From the NCBI RefSeq assembly GCF_003402475.1, contig NZ_BFAB01000003.1, positions 1 through 64,000 of the forward strand: 64,000 bases of DNA, given 5' to 3'. Within the stretch, counting starts at the first letter, position 1. Every line of letters starts with the position of its first letter. Under the pieces are notes generated by a model. It saw nothing but the letters and a program-made list of their open reading frames with translations, made no database searches and had not been told where the DNA came from. Positions 36,375 through 45,419 of this stretch are shown piece by piece. The stretch comes from Mycobacterium sp. MFM001 (GTDB taxonomy: Bacteria > Actinomycetota > Actinomycetes > Mycobacteriales > Mycobacteriaceae). Both the position numbers and the translations under genes were made by a program.

Positions 36375-37745
36375 TTACGGGTCGTCCTCTTCGTCCTCAT
36401 CGCCATCCCGGAGGAGTTTTTCGGGGTGGTGGTATTGGTTGACGCGTGGTTGGCCGTGGTCGAGGTGTGGTGGTGGGATCCATTCGGTGTCGCCTTTGGA
36501 GTTTTTGCGGGTGGTCCAGCCTTGTTCGGCCAGCGGGTGGTGTCCGCCGCAGCCCAGGGTGAGGTCGTTGACGTCGGTGGTGCGGCATGTGGCATACGGG
36601 GTGCAGTGGTGGGCTTCGCAGTAGTAGCCCGGCACCGGACAGTTGGGAAACGTGCAGCCGTGATCCTTGGCGTACAACACGATTCTTTGCGCGGGCGACG
36701 CGAGGCGTTTGGTGTGGTAGAGCGCCAAGGCTTTGCCCTGGTCGAAAATCGCCAGGTAATGGTGCGCATGGGAGCCCAGCCGGATCACGTCGCTCATCGG
36801 CAGCAGCGTCCCGCCGCCGGTGAGTCCGTGTCCGGTGCCGGCTTCGAGATCGCCCAGGTTGGCGGTGACGATGATGCTGGCCGGTAACCCGTTGTGCTGA
36901 CCCAGCGATCCGGACGCCAGCAGTCCCCGTAGCCCGGCTAGCAGGGCGTCGTGGTGGCGCTGCCCGGCTGTCCGTGAGTCACGCTGGGCGGTCTGCTCAC
37001 ACGGTGTGCCGTCGAGCACCGGGGCGGGGTCCTCGGCGTTGCACATGCCCGGGGCGGCCAGCTTGGCCCACACTGCTTCGAGGGTGGCGCGCAGTTCCGG
37101 GGTGATCCAGCCGCTTAGTTGTGACATCTGATCGGGGCCTTGTTTGCCGAGGGTGAGCCCGCGGCGGCGGGCTCGGTCGTCGTCGGTGAAATCGCCGTCG
37201 GGGTTCAGACAATCGGTGAGGCGCTGGGCTAGCTTGGCCAAATCGTCGGGGCGATGCTGGGCGGCCAGCCCGGCCAGATGGGCTTCGGCGTGCTCGCGGG
37301 TCTCGACGTCAACGAAGCCGGGCAGCCGGTGCATGAAGCTGCGGATCACCGCCACGTGACCGGCGCCGATCTGGCCGGCGCGTTGGGCGGCGGCGGTGGC
37401 GGGCAACACCGGCTCAAGGGATTCGCCGGTCAGCGCCTGGCGCTCCCCGAGCTCGTCGGCGTCGTGGATGCGCCGGGAGGCTTCGGCGGGGGTGATGCGT
37501 AGCCGTTCGGCCAGCGCGAAGCGCAGCGTGCCGCCCAGCTCGGTGTCGCTGGCCTGCTCGGCGAGCTGGGTGATCAACGGGTGTTCGACGGCGGGCAGTT
37601 GGCGGCGCAGCGTCTCGCAGCACTCCAGCATGGCCAAAGACTCCGGGGTGGTCAACACCTCGAAAGACAGGTCAAGCGCCCGCTTCATGGCGGCCTTGAG
37701 CGCGTCGAAGACCTCGACGATCTCCTCACGGCTACTCGAACGCAT
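36375..37745 (-). CDS. DUF222 / HNH endonuclease-domain protein (13E12 repeat family)
   Basis: 456 residues. The DUF222 N-terminal region ([42 protein letters not shown]) is followed at the C-terminus by an HNH module: CTFPNCPVP, then [29 protein letters not shown] with the HH, N and H metal/catalytic positions. This family is present in many copies in mycobacteria and was named from the REP13E12 elements. No phage genes or repeats are seen alongside. It is the most mobile-looking gene in the glnA1-glnE insertion. Confidence 0.88.
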   Translation of the reverse strand: MRSSSREEIVEVFDALKAAMKRALDLSFEVLTTPESLAMLECCETLRRQLPAVEHPLITQLAEQASDTELGGTLRFALAERLRITPAEASRRIHDADELGERQALTGESLEPVLPATAAAQRAGQIGAGHVAVIRSFMHRLPGFVDVETREHAEAHLAGLAAQHRPDDLAKLAQRLTDCLNPDGDFTDDDRARRRGLTLGKQGPDQMSQLSGWITPELRATLEAVWAKLAAPGMCNAEDPAPVLDGTPCEQTAQRDSRTAGQRHHDALLAGLRGLLASGSLGQHNGLPASIIVTANLGDLEAGTGHGLTGGGTLLPMSDVIRLGSHAHHYLAIFDQGKALALYHTKRLASPAQRIVLYAKDHGCTFPNCPVPGYYCEAHHCTPYATCRTTDVNDLTLGCGGHHPLAEQGWTTRKNSKGDTEWIPPPHLDHGQPRVNQYHHPEKLLRDGDEDEEDDP

Positions 37746-37911
37746 GTTCGAATCATATCACGCGAACCAGACGGCAGCCACCGCAATCCACAAACAAAAC
37801 CACAGTGACACAAGTGATTACAGTGGTTGAAGGGACAAACCGTCGCCCTCTGTTTGGCATGACTACAGGTCGATCTCGGAAGCCAGCAAACGGAGCAGGG
37901 GCCCTAACCCG

Positions 37912-38772
37912 TCACCTGTCGAGCGCTAAATCCTTGCGGAAGCGTCGCATGCCGTCGACCTTCTCGGCCAGCGTCGCATCCGGGCCGGCGTAGAACATCC
38001 ACGGCATGGTGAGGATGCCGGTGATGCCGGCATCCTCGGCACGCTGGTAGTCGGCGACAGTCAGGGCATCCGTCAACGGCGTCAGAATCGTGAAATCCTC
38101 CATACCCAAACCGTTTTCGGCCCGCAGCGCACGCAGTCGGCCGGCCGCTTCGATCGCGCGGTCGGTTCGGATCAGGTCACCGATCCAGCCGTCGTTGCGG
38201 GCGGCCCGGCGCAACGCGGTGTCGCTGAGCCCGCCGACGTAGATCGGCACCCGCGGCGGCGTCGGCTCCATCTCCAACCGTGGTGTCTGGTAGAACCGGC
38301 CGTCGAACTCGGTCCAGCCCGGGCTCCACAACGCGCGAAGAAGCTCGAGCATCTCGTCGGTGCGTTTGCCGCGGTCCTCGAATCGTTGCTCCATCAACGC
38401 GAATTCGTCGGCGCACCAGCCCACCCCCACACCGAGCTCCACCCGGCCGTCCGCCAGGCATGCCGCGGTGCCAATGGCCTTCGCCGCCGAATAGGGATTG
38501 CGCATCGCCGGGATGTAGACGGTGGTGACGAACCGCAGCCGGGTGGTGACTTGCGCGAGCGCACCGACCAGCACCCACGGGTCGGGCCAGTCGGTGAACG
38601 GCTGCCAACGCCGCTGCCCGTCCTTGGTGTACGGGTATGGCGTGCTCAGCGTCTCCAGGTTGACGACGTGGTCGGGAATCCCGATCCCGTCGTAGCCCAG
38701 TTCGTCGGCGGCCTTGGCGATTTCGATGATCTCGCGGGTGGCCAGGAATCCGCTGCTGATGTAAAACTTCAT
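37912..38772 (-). CDS. LLM-class F420-dependent oxidoreductase
   Basis: 286 residues from ATG 38772. TIM-barrel luciferase-like start MKFYISSGFLATREIIEIAKAADELGYDGIGIPDH, VTTVYIPAMRNPYSAAKAIGTAACLADGRVELGVGVGW (typical of TIGR03619 members), and VGGLSDTALRRAARNDGWIG. These use coenzyme F420 in mycobacteria; substrate unknown. Its ATG overlaps the thioesterase stop by ATGA, so both follow glnE in one string. Confidence 0.87.
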   Translation of the reverse strand: MKFYISSGFLATREIIEIAKAADELGYDGIGIPDHVVNLETLSTPYPYTKDGQRRWQPFTDWPDPWVLVGALAQVTTRLRFVTTVYIPAMRNPYSAAKAIGTAACLADGRVELGVGVGWCADEFALMEQRFEDRGKRTDEMLELLRALWSPGWTEFDGRFYQTPRLEMEPTPPRVPIYVGGLSDTALRRAARNDGWIGDLIRTDRAIEAAGRLRALRAENGLGMEDFTILTPLTDALTVADYQRAEDAGITGILTMPWMFYAGPDATLAEKVDGMRRFRKDLALDR

Positions 38773-39389
38773 CCGGCGTCCCGCGCCCACGCTGGCTGCA
38801 CAAAGATCCCCTCGGCCTCGACGGTAATGCCCTGCGCATCCGAAATATGGCCGCGGACAAAAGTTTTGACGCTTTCAGTGCGTTCGATCGCGGCTTCGGC
38901 ACGAAGCCTGCCCAGTGGCGTGCCACGCAGGTATCTAACGCTGATAGTGCCAGTGAAACGTGGCTTGGTCAGGCCCTCGCTGGCCGCCTCACCCAACACG
39001 TGGTCGAGCACCAGCGCGCAGACTCCGCCGTGCACCAGCCCAGGCGGCCCCTCATAGGCCGCGCCCAGGCTGAATTCGCTCCAGCACCCGGTGCCCTCGT
39101 GGTGGATGGTCAGCGGCGGGGCGATCGGGTTGCGCATGCCGATCACGGCGTTACCCCATGCCAGCGGACGACCGTCTACGGCGTAGCGTCTGCCGTCCAG
39201 CGCCTGCCTGCTGCGCAACCGCTGAGTTACCGCCTGAACTGCGGTCCGCGCGTCACGGATGGTGTCGGCGTCGGCTTCGGTCCGGATCGTCGCATCGATG
39301 AGGTCGCGTACGGCGTCGGTCAGCGGGCCGTACAACGCCGTCAGCCGGTCGTGCTCCTCGGCGCTCATGACGTCCAATGCGAAGTCCAC
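38769..39389 (-). CDS. PaaI-type hotdog thioesterase
   Basis: 206 residues from GTG 39389, which has AGGAG 5 bases upstream. The C-terminal hotdog fold shows PPGLVHGGVCALVLDHVLGEAA, with the family HGG and D motifs, and ISVRYLRGTPLGRLRAEAAIER. The N-terminal 70 residues are helical and less conserved. Likely hydrolyses an acyl-CoA. It begins 9 bases after glnE and overlaps the LLM gene. Confidence 0.85.
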   Translation of the reverse strand: MDFALDVMSAEEHDRLTALYGPLTDAVRDLIDATIRTEADADTIRDARTAVQAVTQRLRSRQALDGRRYAVDGRPLAWGNAVIGMRNPIAPPLTIHHEGTGCWSEFSLGAAYEGPPGLVHGGVCALVLDHVLGEAASEGLTKPRFTGTISVRYLRGTPLGRLRAEAAIERTESVKTFVRGHISDAQGITVEAEGIFVQPAWARDAG

Positions 39390-39397
39390 CTGATCTC

Positions 39398-42364
39398 CTA
39401 GTCCCCGAAAACCTTGCGCACCACCGCTTTTGCGCGACGCGTCACCCGCAGGTAGTTGTCCAGGAACTCGCCGCCGTCGCCTTTGTCCCAACCGGCGGCG
39501 ACCGCGACCGCGTTAAGTTGGCGTCCCGGTCCGGGCAACTGGTCGGTGGGCTTGCCGCGCACCAGCACCAGCGCGTTGCGGGCCCGCGTGGCCGTCAGCC
39601 AGGCTTGGCGCAGCAGCTCCACCTCGTCGGCGTCGATCAGTTCGGCCGCGGCGATCGCGTCCAGGCTTTCCAGCGTCGACGTGTTGTGCAGCGCGGGAAT
39701 CGCGTGCGCGTGCCGCAGCTGCAGCAGCTGCACGGTCCATTCGATGTCGGCCAACCCGCCGCGCCCCAGCTTGGTGTGCGTGTTCGGGTCGGCGCCGCGC
39801 GGCAGCCGCTCGGAGTCGACGCGGGCCTTCATCCGCCGGATTTCGCGCACCGCTTCGGCCGACACTCCCCCTTCCGGGTAACGAGTCTTATCGGCCATCA
39901 GCAGGAAACGCTGGCCCAACTCCGCGTCGCCGGCCACCGCGTGCGCACGCAGCAGGGCCTGCACCTCCCACGGCTGCGCCCACTGCTCGTAGTAGGCGGC
40001 GTACGACGCCAGCGTGCGAACCAGCGGACCGTTGCGCCCCTCCGGGCGCAGGTTGGCGTCGACCTCCAGCGGCGGGTCGGCGCTGGGCGTACCCAGCAGC
40101 GCCCGCACACCCTCGGCCACCGACACCGACCAGCGCACCGCGGCCGAATCCTCAACGTCCGCAGCCGGTTCGCAGACGAACATCACGTCGGCGTCTGAGC
40201 CGTAGCCCAATTCGCGGCCGCCTAGTCGGCCCATCCCTATCACGGCAATCTTGGCCGGGGCCTTACCGTCCCCAGGAATATTCGCGCGGATCACCGCGTC
40301 GAGGGCGGCCTGCAGCACCGCCACCCACACCGAGGTGAGCGCGGCGCACACGTCGGTCACCTCGAGCATGCCGAGCAGGTCGGCCGAGGCGATCCGGGCC
40401 AGCTCACGGCGGCGCAGGCTGCGCGCGGCGGCGATGGCCCGGACTGGGTCGGCGTGCCGGCCCGCCGAGGCCACCAACGCGCCGGCGACCGCGTCGGGAT
40501 CGGTCTCCAGCAGTTTGGGCCCCGACGGCCCGTCGCCGTAAGACTGAATGACCTCCGGCGCGCGCATCAGCAGATCCGGCACATATGCCGAGGTGCCCAG
40601 CACGCGCATGAGCCGCTTGGCCACCGCGCTGCTGTCCCGCAATGTCGACAGATACCAGCGGTGCGGGGCCATCGCCTCGGACAGCCGCCGGTAGGACAGC
40701 AGTCCCGCGTCGGGGTCCGGGGTGTCCGACAACCAGTCCAGCAGCTTGGGCAGCAGCACTGACTGCACCCGGCCGCGACGCCCACTCTGGTTGATCAACG
40801 CGGACAAGTGAGTCAACGCGGTCTGCGGCCCGTCGTAGCCGAGCGCCGCCAGCTGGCGTTCGGCGGCTTCCGGCGTCATGCCGTGGGCGAATTCCAGACC
40901 CGCGGGGCTGATCGATTCCAGCAGCGGTTGGTAGAACAGCTTGGCGTGCAGCCGGGAGACCCGCACGTTGTGGCGCTTGAGTTCTTCGCGCAGTACACCC
41001 AGCGCGTCGCGCCGCCCGTCGGGCAGGATGTGGGCCGCGCGGGCCAGCCAGCGCAGCGCCTCGTCGTCGTCGAGCGCGGGCAGCATGTGAGTGCGCTTGA
41101 GCCGTTGCAGCTGCAGCCGGTGCTCCAGCAGCCGAAGGAACTCGTAGGAGGCGGTCAGATTCGCCGCGTCGTCGCGGCCGACGTAGCCGCCGCGGCCCAG
41201 CGCGGCCAGTGCATCCACCGTCGAGGCAACGTGCAGCGACTCGTCGCTGCGGCCATGCACCAACTGCAGCAGCTGCACCGCGAACTCGACATCACGCAGG
41301 CCGCCGCTGCCGAGTTTGATCTCGCGGCTGCGCACGTCGGCCGGCACCAACTGCTCGACCCGCCGCCGCATCGCCTGCACCTCGTCGACGAAATCCTCAC
41401 GCTCGCAAGCACTCCACACCATCGGCATCAACGCGGCCACGTAGCGCTCCCCCAGCTCGCGGTCGCCGGCGGCGGGCCGGGCCTTGAGCAGAGCCTGGAA
41501 CTCCCAGGTCTTGGCCCAGCGTTGGTAGTAGGCGATATGCGAGTCGAGCGTGCGGACCAGCTCACCGTGCCGGCCCTCCGGGCGCAGGTTGGCGTCCACC
41601 TCGAAAAAGGCCTCCGACGCCACCCGCATCATCTCGCCGGCCACCCGGGTGCTCACCGAGTCGGCGCGTTCGGCGACGAATATCACGTCGACGTCGCTGA
41701 CGTAATTCAGTTCGCGCGCACCGCATTTGCCCATCGCGATGACGGCCAGCCCGGGTGGCGTATCGTCGCCGCACACCGTTTGCTCGGCGACGGCCAGCGC
41801 GGCGGCCAGCGCGGCGTCGGCCATGTCGGCCAGATGGGCGCCGACCGCGGTGAACGGCACCACCGGCTCGTCCTCGACGGCCGACGCCAGGTCGAGCGCG
41901 GCCAGCACCAGCAGCCGGTCACGGTACAGCGCCCGCAATGCGTCTATGCTTGCGCCGCTTGAGGTTTCGAGGAAAGCGCGGCGCAGCTCGTCGGCCGACG
42001 GCAGTATCACGTCGCCCCGCAGCAGCTGCCAGGACTGCGGGTGGGCCACCAGGTGGTCGCCCAACGCCAGTGACGAGCCCAGCACGCCCAGCAGCCGGCC
42101 CCGCAGCCCCTGGTCGGTCAGCAGCGCAGTGTTGAGTTCGTCCCAGCCGTCACCGAGCGCCTCGGCCAGCCGGACCATCGCATTTAGCGCCGCGTCGGCG
42201 TCCGGTGCGCGCGACAGTGACCACAGCAAATCGATGTGGTCTTGATCCTCTTCGGTGTCCCAGCCGAGCTGTGCCAGGTTGGCGCTCGCGCGTGGGTCGA
42301 CCAACCCGAGCCGGCCGACGCTGGGCAATTTCGGGCGCTGCGTGGCGGGTTGGCTCACGACCAC
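39398..42364 (-). CDS. glnE: bifunctional glutamine synthetase adenylyltransferase/deadenylase GlnE
   Basis: About 988 residues. GTG 42364 gives [22 protein letters not shown], aligned with the M. tuberculosis N-terminus; TTG 42385 and GTG 42358 are alternatives. Two nucleotidyltransferase domains in tandem: the N-terminal one with [20 protein letters not shown] (deadenylylase) and the C-terminal one with [21 protein letters not shown] (adenylylase), each followed by a GlnD-like helical domain ([10 protein letters not shown] and [10 protein letters not shown]). Controls GlnA1 through Tyr406. Starts 24 bases after glnA2. Confidence 0.96.
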   Translation of the reverse strand: MVVSQPATQRPKLPSVGRLGLVDPRASANLAQLGWDTEEDQDHIDLLWSLSRAPDADAALNAMVRLAEALGDGWDELNTALLTDQGLRGRLLGVLGSSLALGDHLVAHPQSWQLLRGDVILPSADELRRAFLETSSGASIDALRALYRDRLLVLAALDLASAVEDEPVVPFTAVGAHLADMADAALAAALAVAEQTVCGDDTPPGLAVIAMGKCGARELNYVSDVDVIFVAERADSVSTRVAGEMMRVASEAFFEVDANLRPEGRHGELVRTLDSHIAYYQRWAKTWEFQALLKARPAAGDRELGERYVAALMPMVWSACEREDFVDEVQAMRRRVEQLVPADVRSREIKLGSGGLRDVEFAVQLLQLVHGRSDESLHVASTVDALAALGRGGYVGRDDAANLTASYEFLRLLEHRLQLQRLKRTHMLPALDDDEALRWLARAAHILPDGRRDALGVLREELKRHNVRVSRLHAKLFYQPLLESISPAGLEFAHGMTPEAAERQLAALGYDGPQTALTHLSALINQSGRRGRVQSVLLPKLLDWLSDTPDPDAGLLSYRRLSEAMAPHRWYLSTLRDSSAVAKRLMRVLGTSAYVPDLLMRAPEVIQSYGDGPSGPKLLETDPDAVAGALVASAGRHADPVRAIAAARSLRRRELARIASADLLGMLEVTDVCAALTSVWVAVLQAALDAVIRANIPGDGKAPAKIAVIGMGRLGGRELGYGSDADVMFVCEPAADVEDSAAVRWSVSVAEGVRALLGTPSADPPLEVDANLRPEGRNGPLVRTLASYAAYYEQWAQPWEVQALLRAHAVAGDAELGQRFLLMADKTRYPEGGVSAEAVREIRRMKARVDSERLPRGADPNTHTKLGRGGLADIEWTVQLLQLRHAHAIPALHNTSTLESLDAIAAAELIDADEVELLRQAWLTATRARNALVLVRGKPTDQLPGPGRQLNAVAVAAGWDKGDGGEFLDNYLRVTRRAKAVVRKVFGD

Positions 42365-42388
42365 GACGGTAGCGCACGCCGCCAATGA

Positions 42389-43729
42389 CTACAGCGAGAG
42401 ATACGTCTTGAGCTCGAAGGGCGTGACGTGGCTGCGGTAGTTGGCCCACTCCCGGCGCTTGTTGCGCAGGAAGAAGTCAAACACGTGCTCCCCCAACGCT
42501 TCTGCGACCAGCTCGGAGCTCTCCATGGCGCGCAGCGCGCTGTCCAGGCTGGACGGCAGCTCGCGGTAGCCCATCGCGCGGCGCTCCTCGGCCGTCAGGT
42601 CCCAGACGTTGTCCTCGGCTTGCGGGCCCAGCGCGTAACCCTTTTCCACCCCGCGCAGCCCGGCGGCCAGCAGCACCGCGAAGGTCAGGTAGGGGTTGCA
42701 GGCCGAGTCGGGGCTGCGGACCTCGATGCGCCGCGACGAGGTCTTGTGCGGGCTGTACATCGGAACCCGTACCAGCGCCGACCGGTTGGCCGCGCCCCAC
42801 GACGCCGCGGTGGGCGCCTCGCCGCCGTGCACCAGCCGCTTGTAGGAGTTCACCCATTGGTTGGTGACCGCGCTGATTTCGCTGGCGTGCTCGAGGATTC
42901 CGGCGATGAATGACTTGGCGACGTCCGAGAGCTGCAGCGGATCGTCGGGGCTGTGGAACGCGTTGACCTCACCCTCGAACAGGCTCATGTGGGTGTGCAT
43001 CGCCGAGCCGGGGAACTGCCCGAACGGCTTGGGCATGAACGACGCCCGCACACCTTCCTCGAGCGCGACTTCCTTGATCAGGTAGCGGAACGTCATCACG
43101 TTGTCGGCCATCGACAGCGCGTCGGCGAAGCGCAGGTCGATCTCCTGTTGGCCGGGGGCGCCTTCGTGGTGGGTGAACTCCACCGAAATGCCCATGGACT
43201 CCAGCGCTTCGATGGCGCGGCGGCGGAAGTTCGACGCGGAGTCGTGCACGGCCTGGTCGAAGTAGCCGGCGTCGTCGGCCGGTGTCGGCGGCTGCCCGTC
43301 GTCGGGACCTGGCTGCAGCAGGAAGAACTCGATCTCGGGGTGGACGTAGCAGGAAAAGCCGAGCTCGTTGGCCTTGCCGAGCTGCCGGCGCAGCACGTGG
43401 CGCGGGTCCGCCCACGACGGCGAGCCGTCGGGCATCGTGATGTCGCAGAACATCCGGGCCGAGTGGTGATGTCCGGTGCTGGTGGTCCAGGGCAGCACCT
43501 GGAAGGTCGACGGGTCGGGGTGTGCGACGGTGTCGGATTCCGAGACTCGGGCGAACCCCTCGATCGAGGAACCGTCGAAGCCGATGCCCTCCTCGAACGC
43601 GCCCTCGAGTTCCGCCGGGGCGATCGCGACCGACTTGAGGAAACCGAGCACGTCGGTGAACCACAGCCGAACGAACCGGATATCCCGTTCTTCCAGCGTG
43701 CGGAGCACGAATTCCTTTTGTCGATCCAT
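42389..43729 (-). CDS. glnA2: glutamine synthetase GlnA2
   Basis: 446 residues, the same length as M. tuberculosis GlnA2 (Rv2222c). Glutamine synthetase fold with GFDGSSIEGFARV, HPEIEFFLL, FTHHEGAPGQQEIDLRF, GSAMHTHMSLFEG and NRSALVRVP / RIEVRSPD. ATG 43729; the longer upstream frame lacks similarity. It lacks the C-terminal Lys-Asp-Leu-Tyr adenylylation context of GlnA1. In the same direction as glnE. Confidence 0.95.
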   Translation of the reverse strand: MDRQKEFVLRTLEERDIRFVRLWFTDVLGFLKSVAIAPAELEGAFEEGIGFDGSSIEGFARVSESDTVAHPDPSTFQVLPWTTSTGHHHSARMFCDITMPDGSPSWADPRHVLRRQLGKANELGFSCYVHPEIEFFLLQPGPDDGQPPTPADDAGYFDQAVHDSASNFRRRAIEALESMGISVEFTHHEGAPGQQEIDLRFADALSMADNVMTFRYLIKEVALEEGVRASFMPKPFGQFPGSAMHTHMSLFEGEVNAFHSPDDPLQLSDVAKSFIAGILEHASEISAVTNQWVNSYKRLVHGGEAPTAASWGAANRSALVRVPMYSPHKTSSRRIEVRSPDSACNPYLTFAVLLAAGLRGVEKGYALGPQAEDNVWDLTAEERRAMGYRELPSSLDSALRAMESSELVAEALGEHVFDFFLRNKRREWANYRSHVTPFELKTYLSL

Positions 43730-43749
43730 GATGCGAAGCGTATCGCGTC

Positions 43750-45303
43750 TTAGCACTGCAAGCTGCTTGGAGACACCCCGTCGACGAAATAACGCTCGAC
43801 TGCGGTGTCGACGCAGCGGTTGCCGCCCAGCACCGCGGTGTGCTGGGTGCCGTCGTAGCTGATCAGTGGGGCGCCGAGCTGCCGGGCCAGGTTCACCCCG
43901 GCCTGATACGGGGTCGCGGGGTCGTGGGTGGTGGAGACGACGACGACCTTGCCCGGCCCGACGGGCGCGGCCGGATGCGGCGACGACGTGGCTGGCGCCG
44001 GCCACAGCGCGCACAGGTCGCGGGGCGCGTACCCGGTGAATTGCCCATAGGACAGGAACGGCGCGACCTGCCGAATCCGGCGGTCGGCGTCCACCCAGGC
44101 GGCCGGGTCGGTGGGCGACGGCGCGTCGACACAGCGGATGGCGTTGAAGGCGTCCTGGGAGTTGTCGTAGTGGCCGTCGTCGTCGCGGCCGTTGTAGTCG
44201 TCGGCCAGCATCAGCAGGTCACCGGGGTCGGTGCCGTGCTGCAGACCCAGCAAGCCGCTCGTCAGGTACTTCCAGTGCTGCGGGGCGTAGAGCGCGTTGA
44301 TGGTGCCGGTGGTCGCGTCGGCGTAGCTCAGGCCGCGCGGATCGGACGTCTTGGCGGGCTTGCTGACCAGCGGGTCGACCAGCTGGTGGTAGCGGGCCAC
44401 CCACTTGGCCGGGTCGGTGCCCAGCGGGCAGGCCGCTGAGCGGGCGCAGTCGGCCGCGTAGTCGTTGAACGCGGTTTGGAACCCGGCTTCCTGGTTGACG
44501 TTCTCGTCGATCGGCCCGACGGTCGGGTCGATGGCGCCGTCGAGCACCATCGACCGCACATGGTTGCCGAACCGCTCGACGTACGCGGTGCCCAGTTCGG
44601 TGCCGTAGCTGAAGCCCAGGTAGTTGATCTGCTCCTCGCCCAGCGCCTGCCGGACCATGTCCATATCGCGAGCCACGGACGCGGTTCCGACGTTTTGCAG
44701 AAACGTCGGGCCCATCCGGTCGGCGCACTGCTGGGCCAACTGTCGGTAGATCTGCTCGATGTGGGCGACACCGGCGGAGCTGTAGTCGACCATCGGTTCG
44801 CGGCGGTAGGCATCGAACTCGGCGTCGGTGCGGCAGCGCAGCGTCGGGGTGGAGTGGCCGACGCCGCGGGGGTCGAACCCGACCAGGTCGAAGCGCCGGG
44901 CGAGCTCGCTGTCCGACAGCGCGGCGCCCATGCCGGCGACGGTGTCGACCGCCGACGCTCCCGGGCCGCCGGGATTGACCAACAGCGATCCGATTCGCTG
45001 GCCGCTGGCCGGAATCCGAATCACGGCGAGCTGAACTTGGGCGCCGCCGGGTGCGCTGTAGTCGACGGGAACCGCGACGGTGGTGCAGCGCGCGGTGGGG
45101 ATGTCGCTGGTGTCGCCGACGAATTGGCTGCAGCTGCCCCAGGTAGCCGCCGCCGGTCGCGGCACGGCGGAGCTCGGTGCCTGCCCGGCGTCGGGTTCGG
45201 GGGTGGCTCGGGCCGGGGTGACGGCCAGCGTTGCCAGCAATCCGAAGGTAACCAGCGCAGAGCTCAGCCGTCTCATGCGCCACATGGCTAGCAATCGTCG
45301 CAT
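43750..45303 (-). CDS. secreted tripeptidyl aminopeptidase-like serine hydrolase, Rv2223c-like
   Basis: 517 residues. N-terminal signal peptide (LVTFGLLATLAVTPARA, likely cleavage before TPEP), then an alpha/beta-hydrolase of the SlpD/TAP type: NPGGPGASAVD oxyanion region, YLGFSYGT nucleophile serine, STTHDPATPY with the aspartate and YDGTQHTAVLGG with the histidine, and the C-terminal TAP domain. Paralogue of caeA upstream; unlike CaeA it has no lipobox. Six cysteines fit an exported protein. Separated from caeA by the long hairpin at 45361. Confidence 0.9.
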   Translation of the reverse strand: MRRLLAMWRMRRLSSALVTFGLLATLAVTPARATPEPDAGQAPSSAVPRPAAATWGSCSQFVGDTSDIPTARCTTVAVPVDYSAPGGAQVQLAVIRIPASGQRIGSLLVNPGGPGASAVDTVAGMGAALSDSELARRFDLVGFDPRGVGHSTPTLRCRTDAEFDAYRREPMVDYSSAGVAHIEQIYRQLAQQCADRMGPTFLQNVGTASVARDMDMVRQALGEEQINYLGFSYGTELGTAYVERFGNHVRSMVLDGAIDPTVGPIDENVNQEAGFQTAFNDYAADCARSAACPLGTDPAKWVARYHQLVDPLVSKPAKTSDPRGLSYADATTGTINALYAPQHWKYLTSGLLGLQHGTDPGDLLMLADDYNGRDDDGHYDNSQDAFNAIRCVDAPSPTDPAAWVDADRRIRQVAPFLSYGQFTGYAPRDLCALWPAPATSSPHPAAPVGPGKVVVVSTTHDPATPYQAGVNLARQLGAPLISYDGTQHTAVLGGNRCVDTAVERYFVDGVSPSSLQC

Positions 45304-45360
45304 CCGCCGGTCACGCGTAGTGCGGCCGGAAGGTCACACGTTGGTCTCGTTATGTGGCGG

Positions 45361-45416
45361 GAGCAGACGCAAAATCCCCCAAATCACACGGCTTTTGGGG
45401 GATTTTGCGTCTGCTC
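45361..45416. terminator. 23-bp perfect hairpin between two paralogous hydrolase genes
   Basis: Arms 45361-45383 (starts GAGCAGACGCAAAATCCCCC) and 45394-45416 are exact reverse complements with a 10-base loop. It follows caeA by 3 bases and precedes the Rv2223c-like gene by 57 bases, both on the minus strand. It is long and perfect enough to end or pause transcription, but lacks a clear T tract; it may instead be a structured repeat of the type scattered in mycobacterial intergenic regions. Confidence 0.72.
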
Positions 45417-45419
45417 GCC

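Noticed and set aside
36375-37745. Possible prophage or complete REP13E12 element around the HNH gene
   Set aside because: No integrase, attachment repeats or phage structural genes flank it; only the single DUF222-HNH gene is present.
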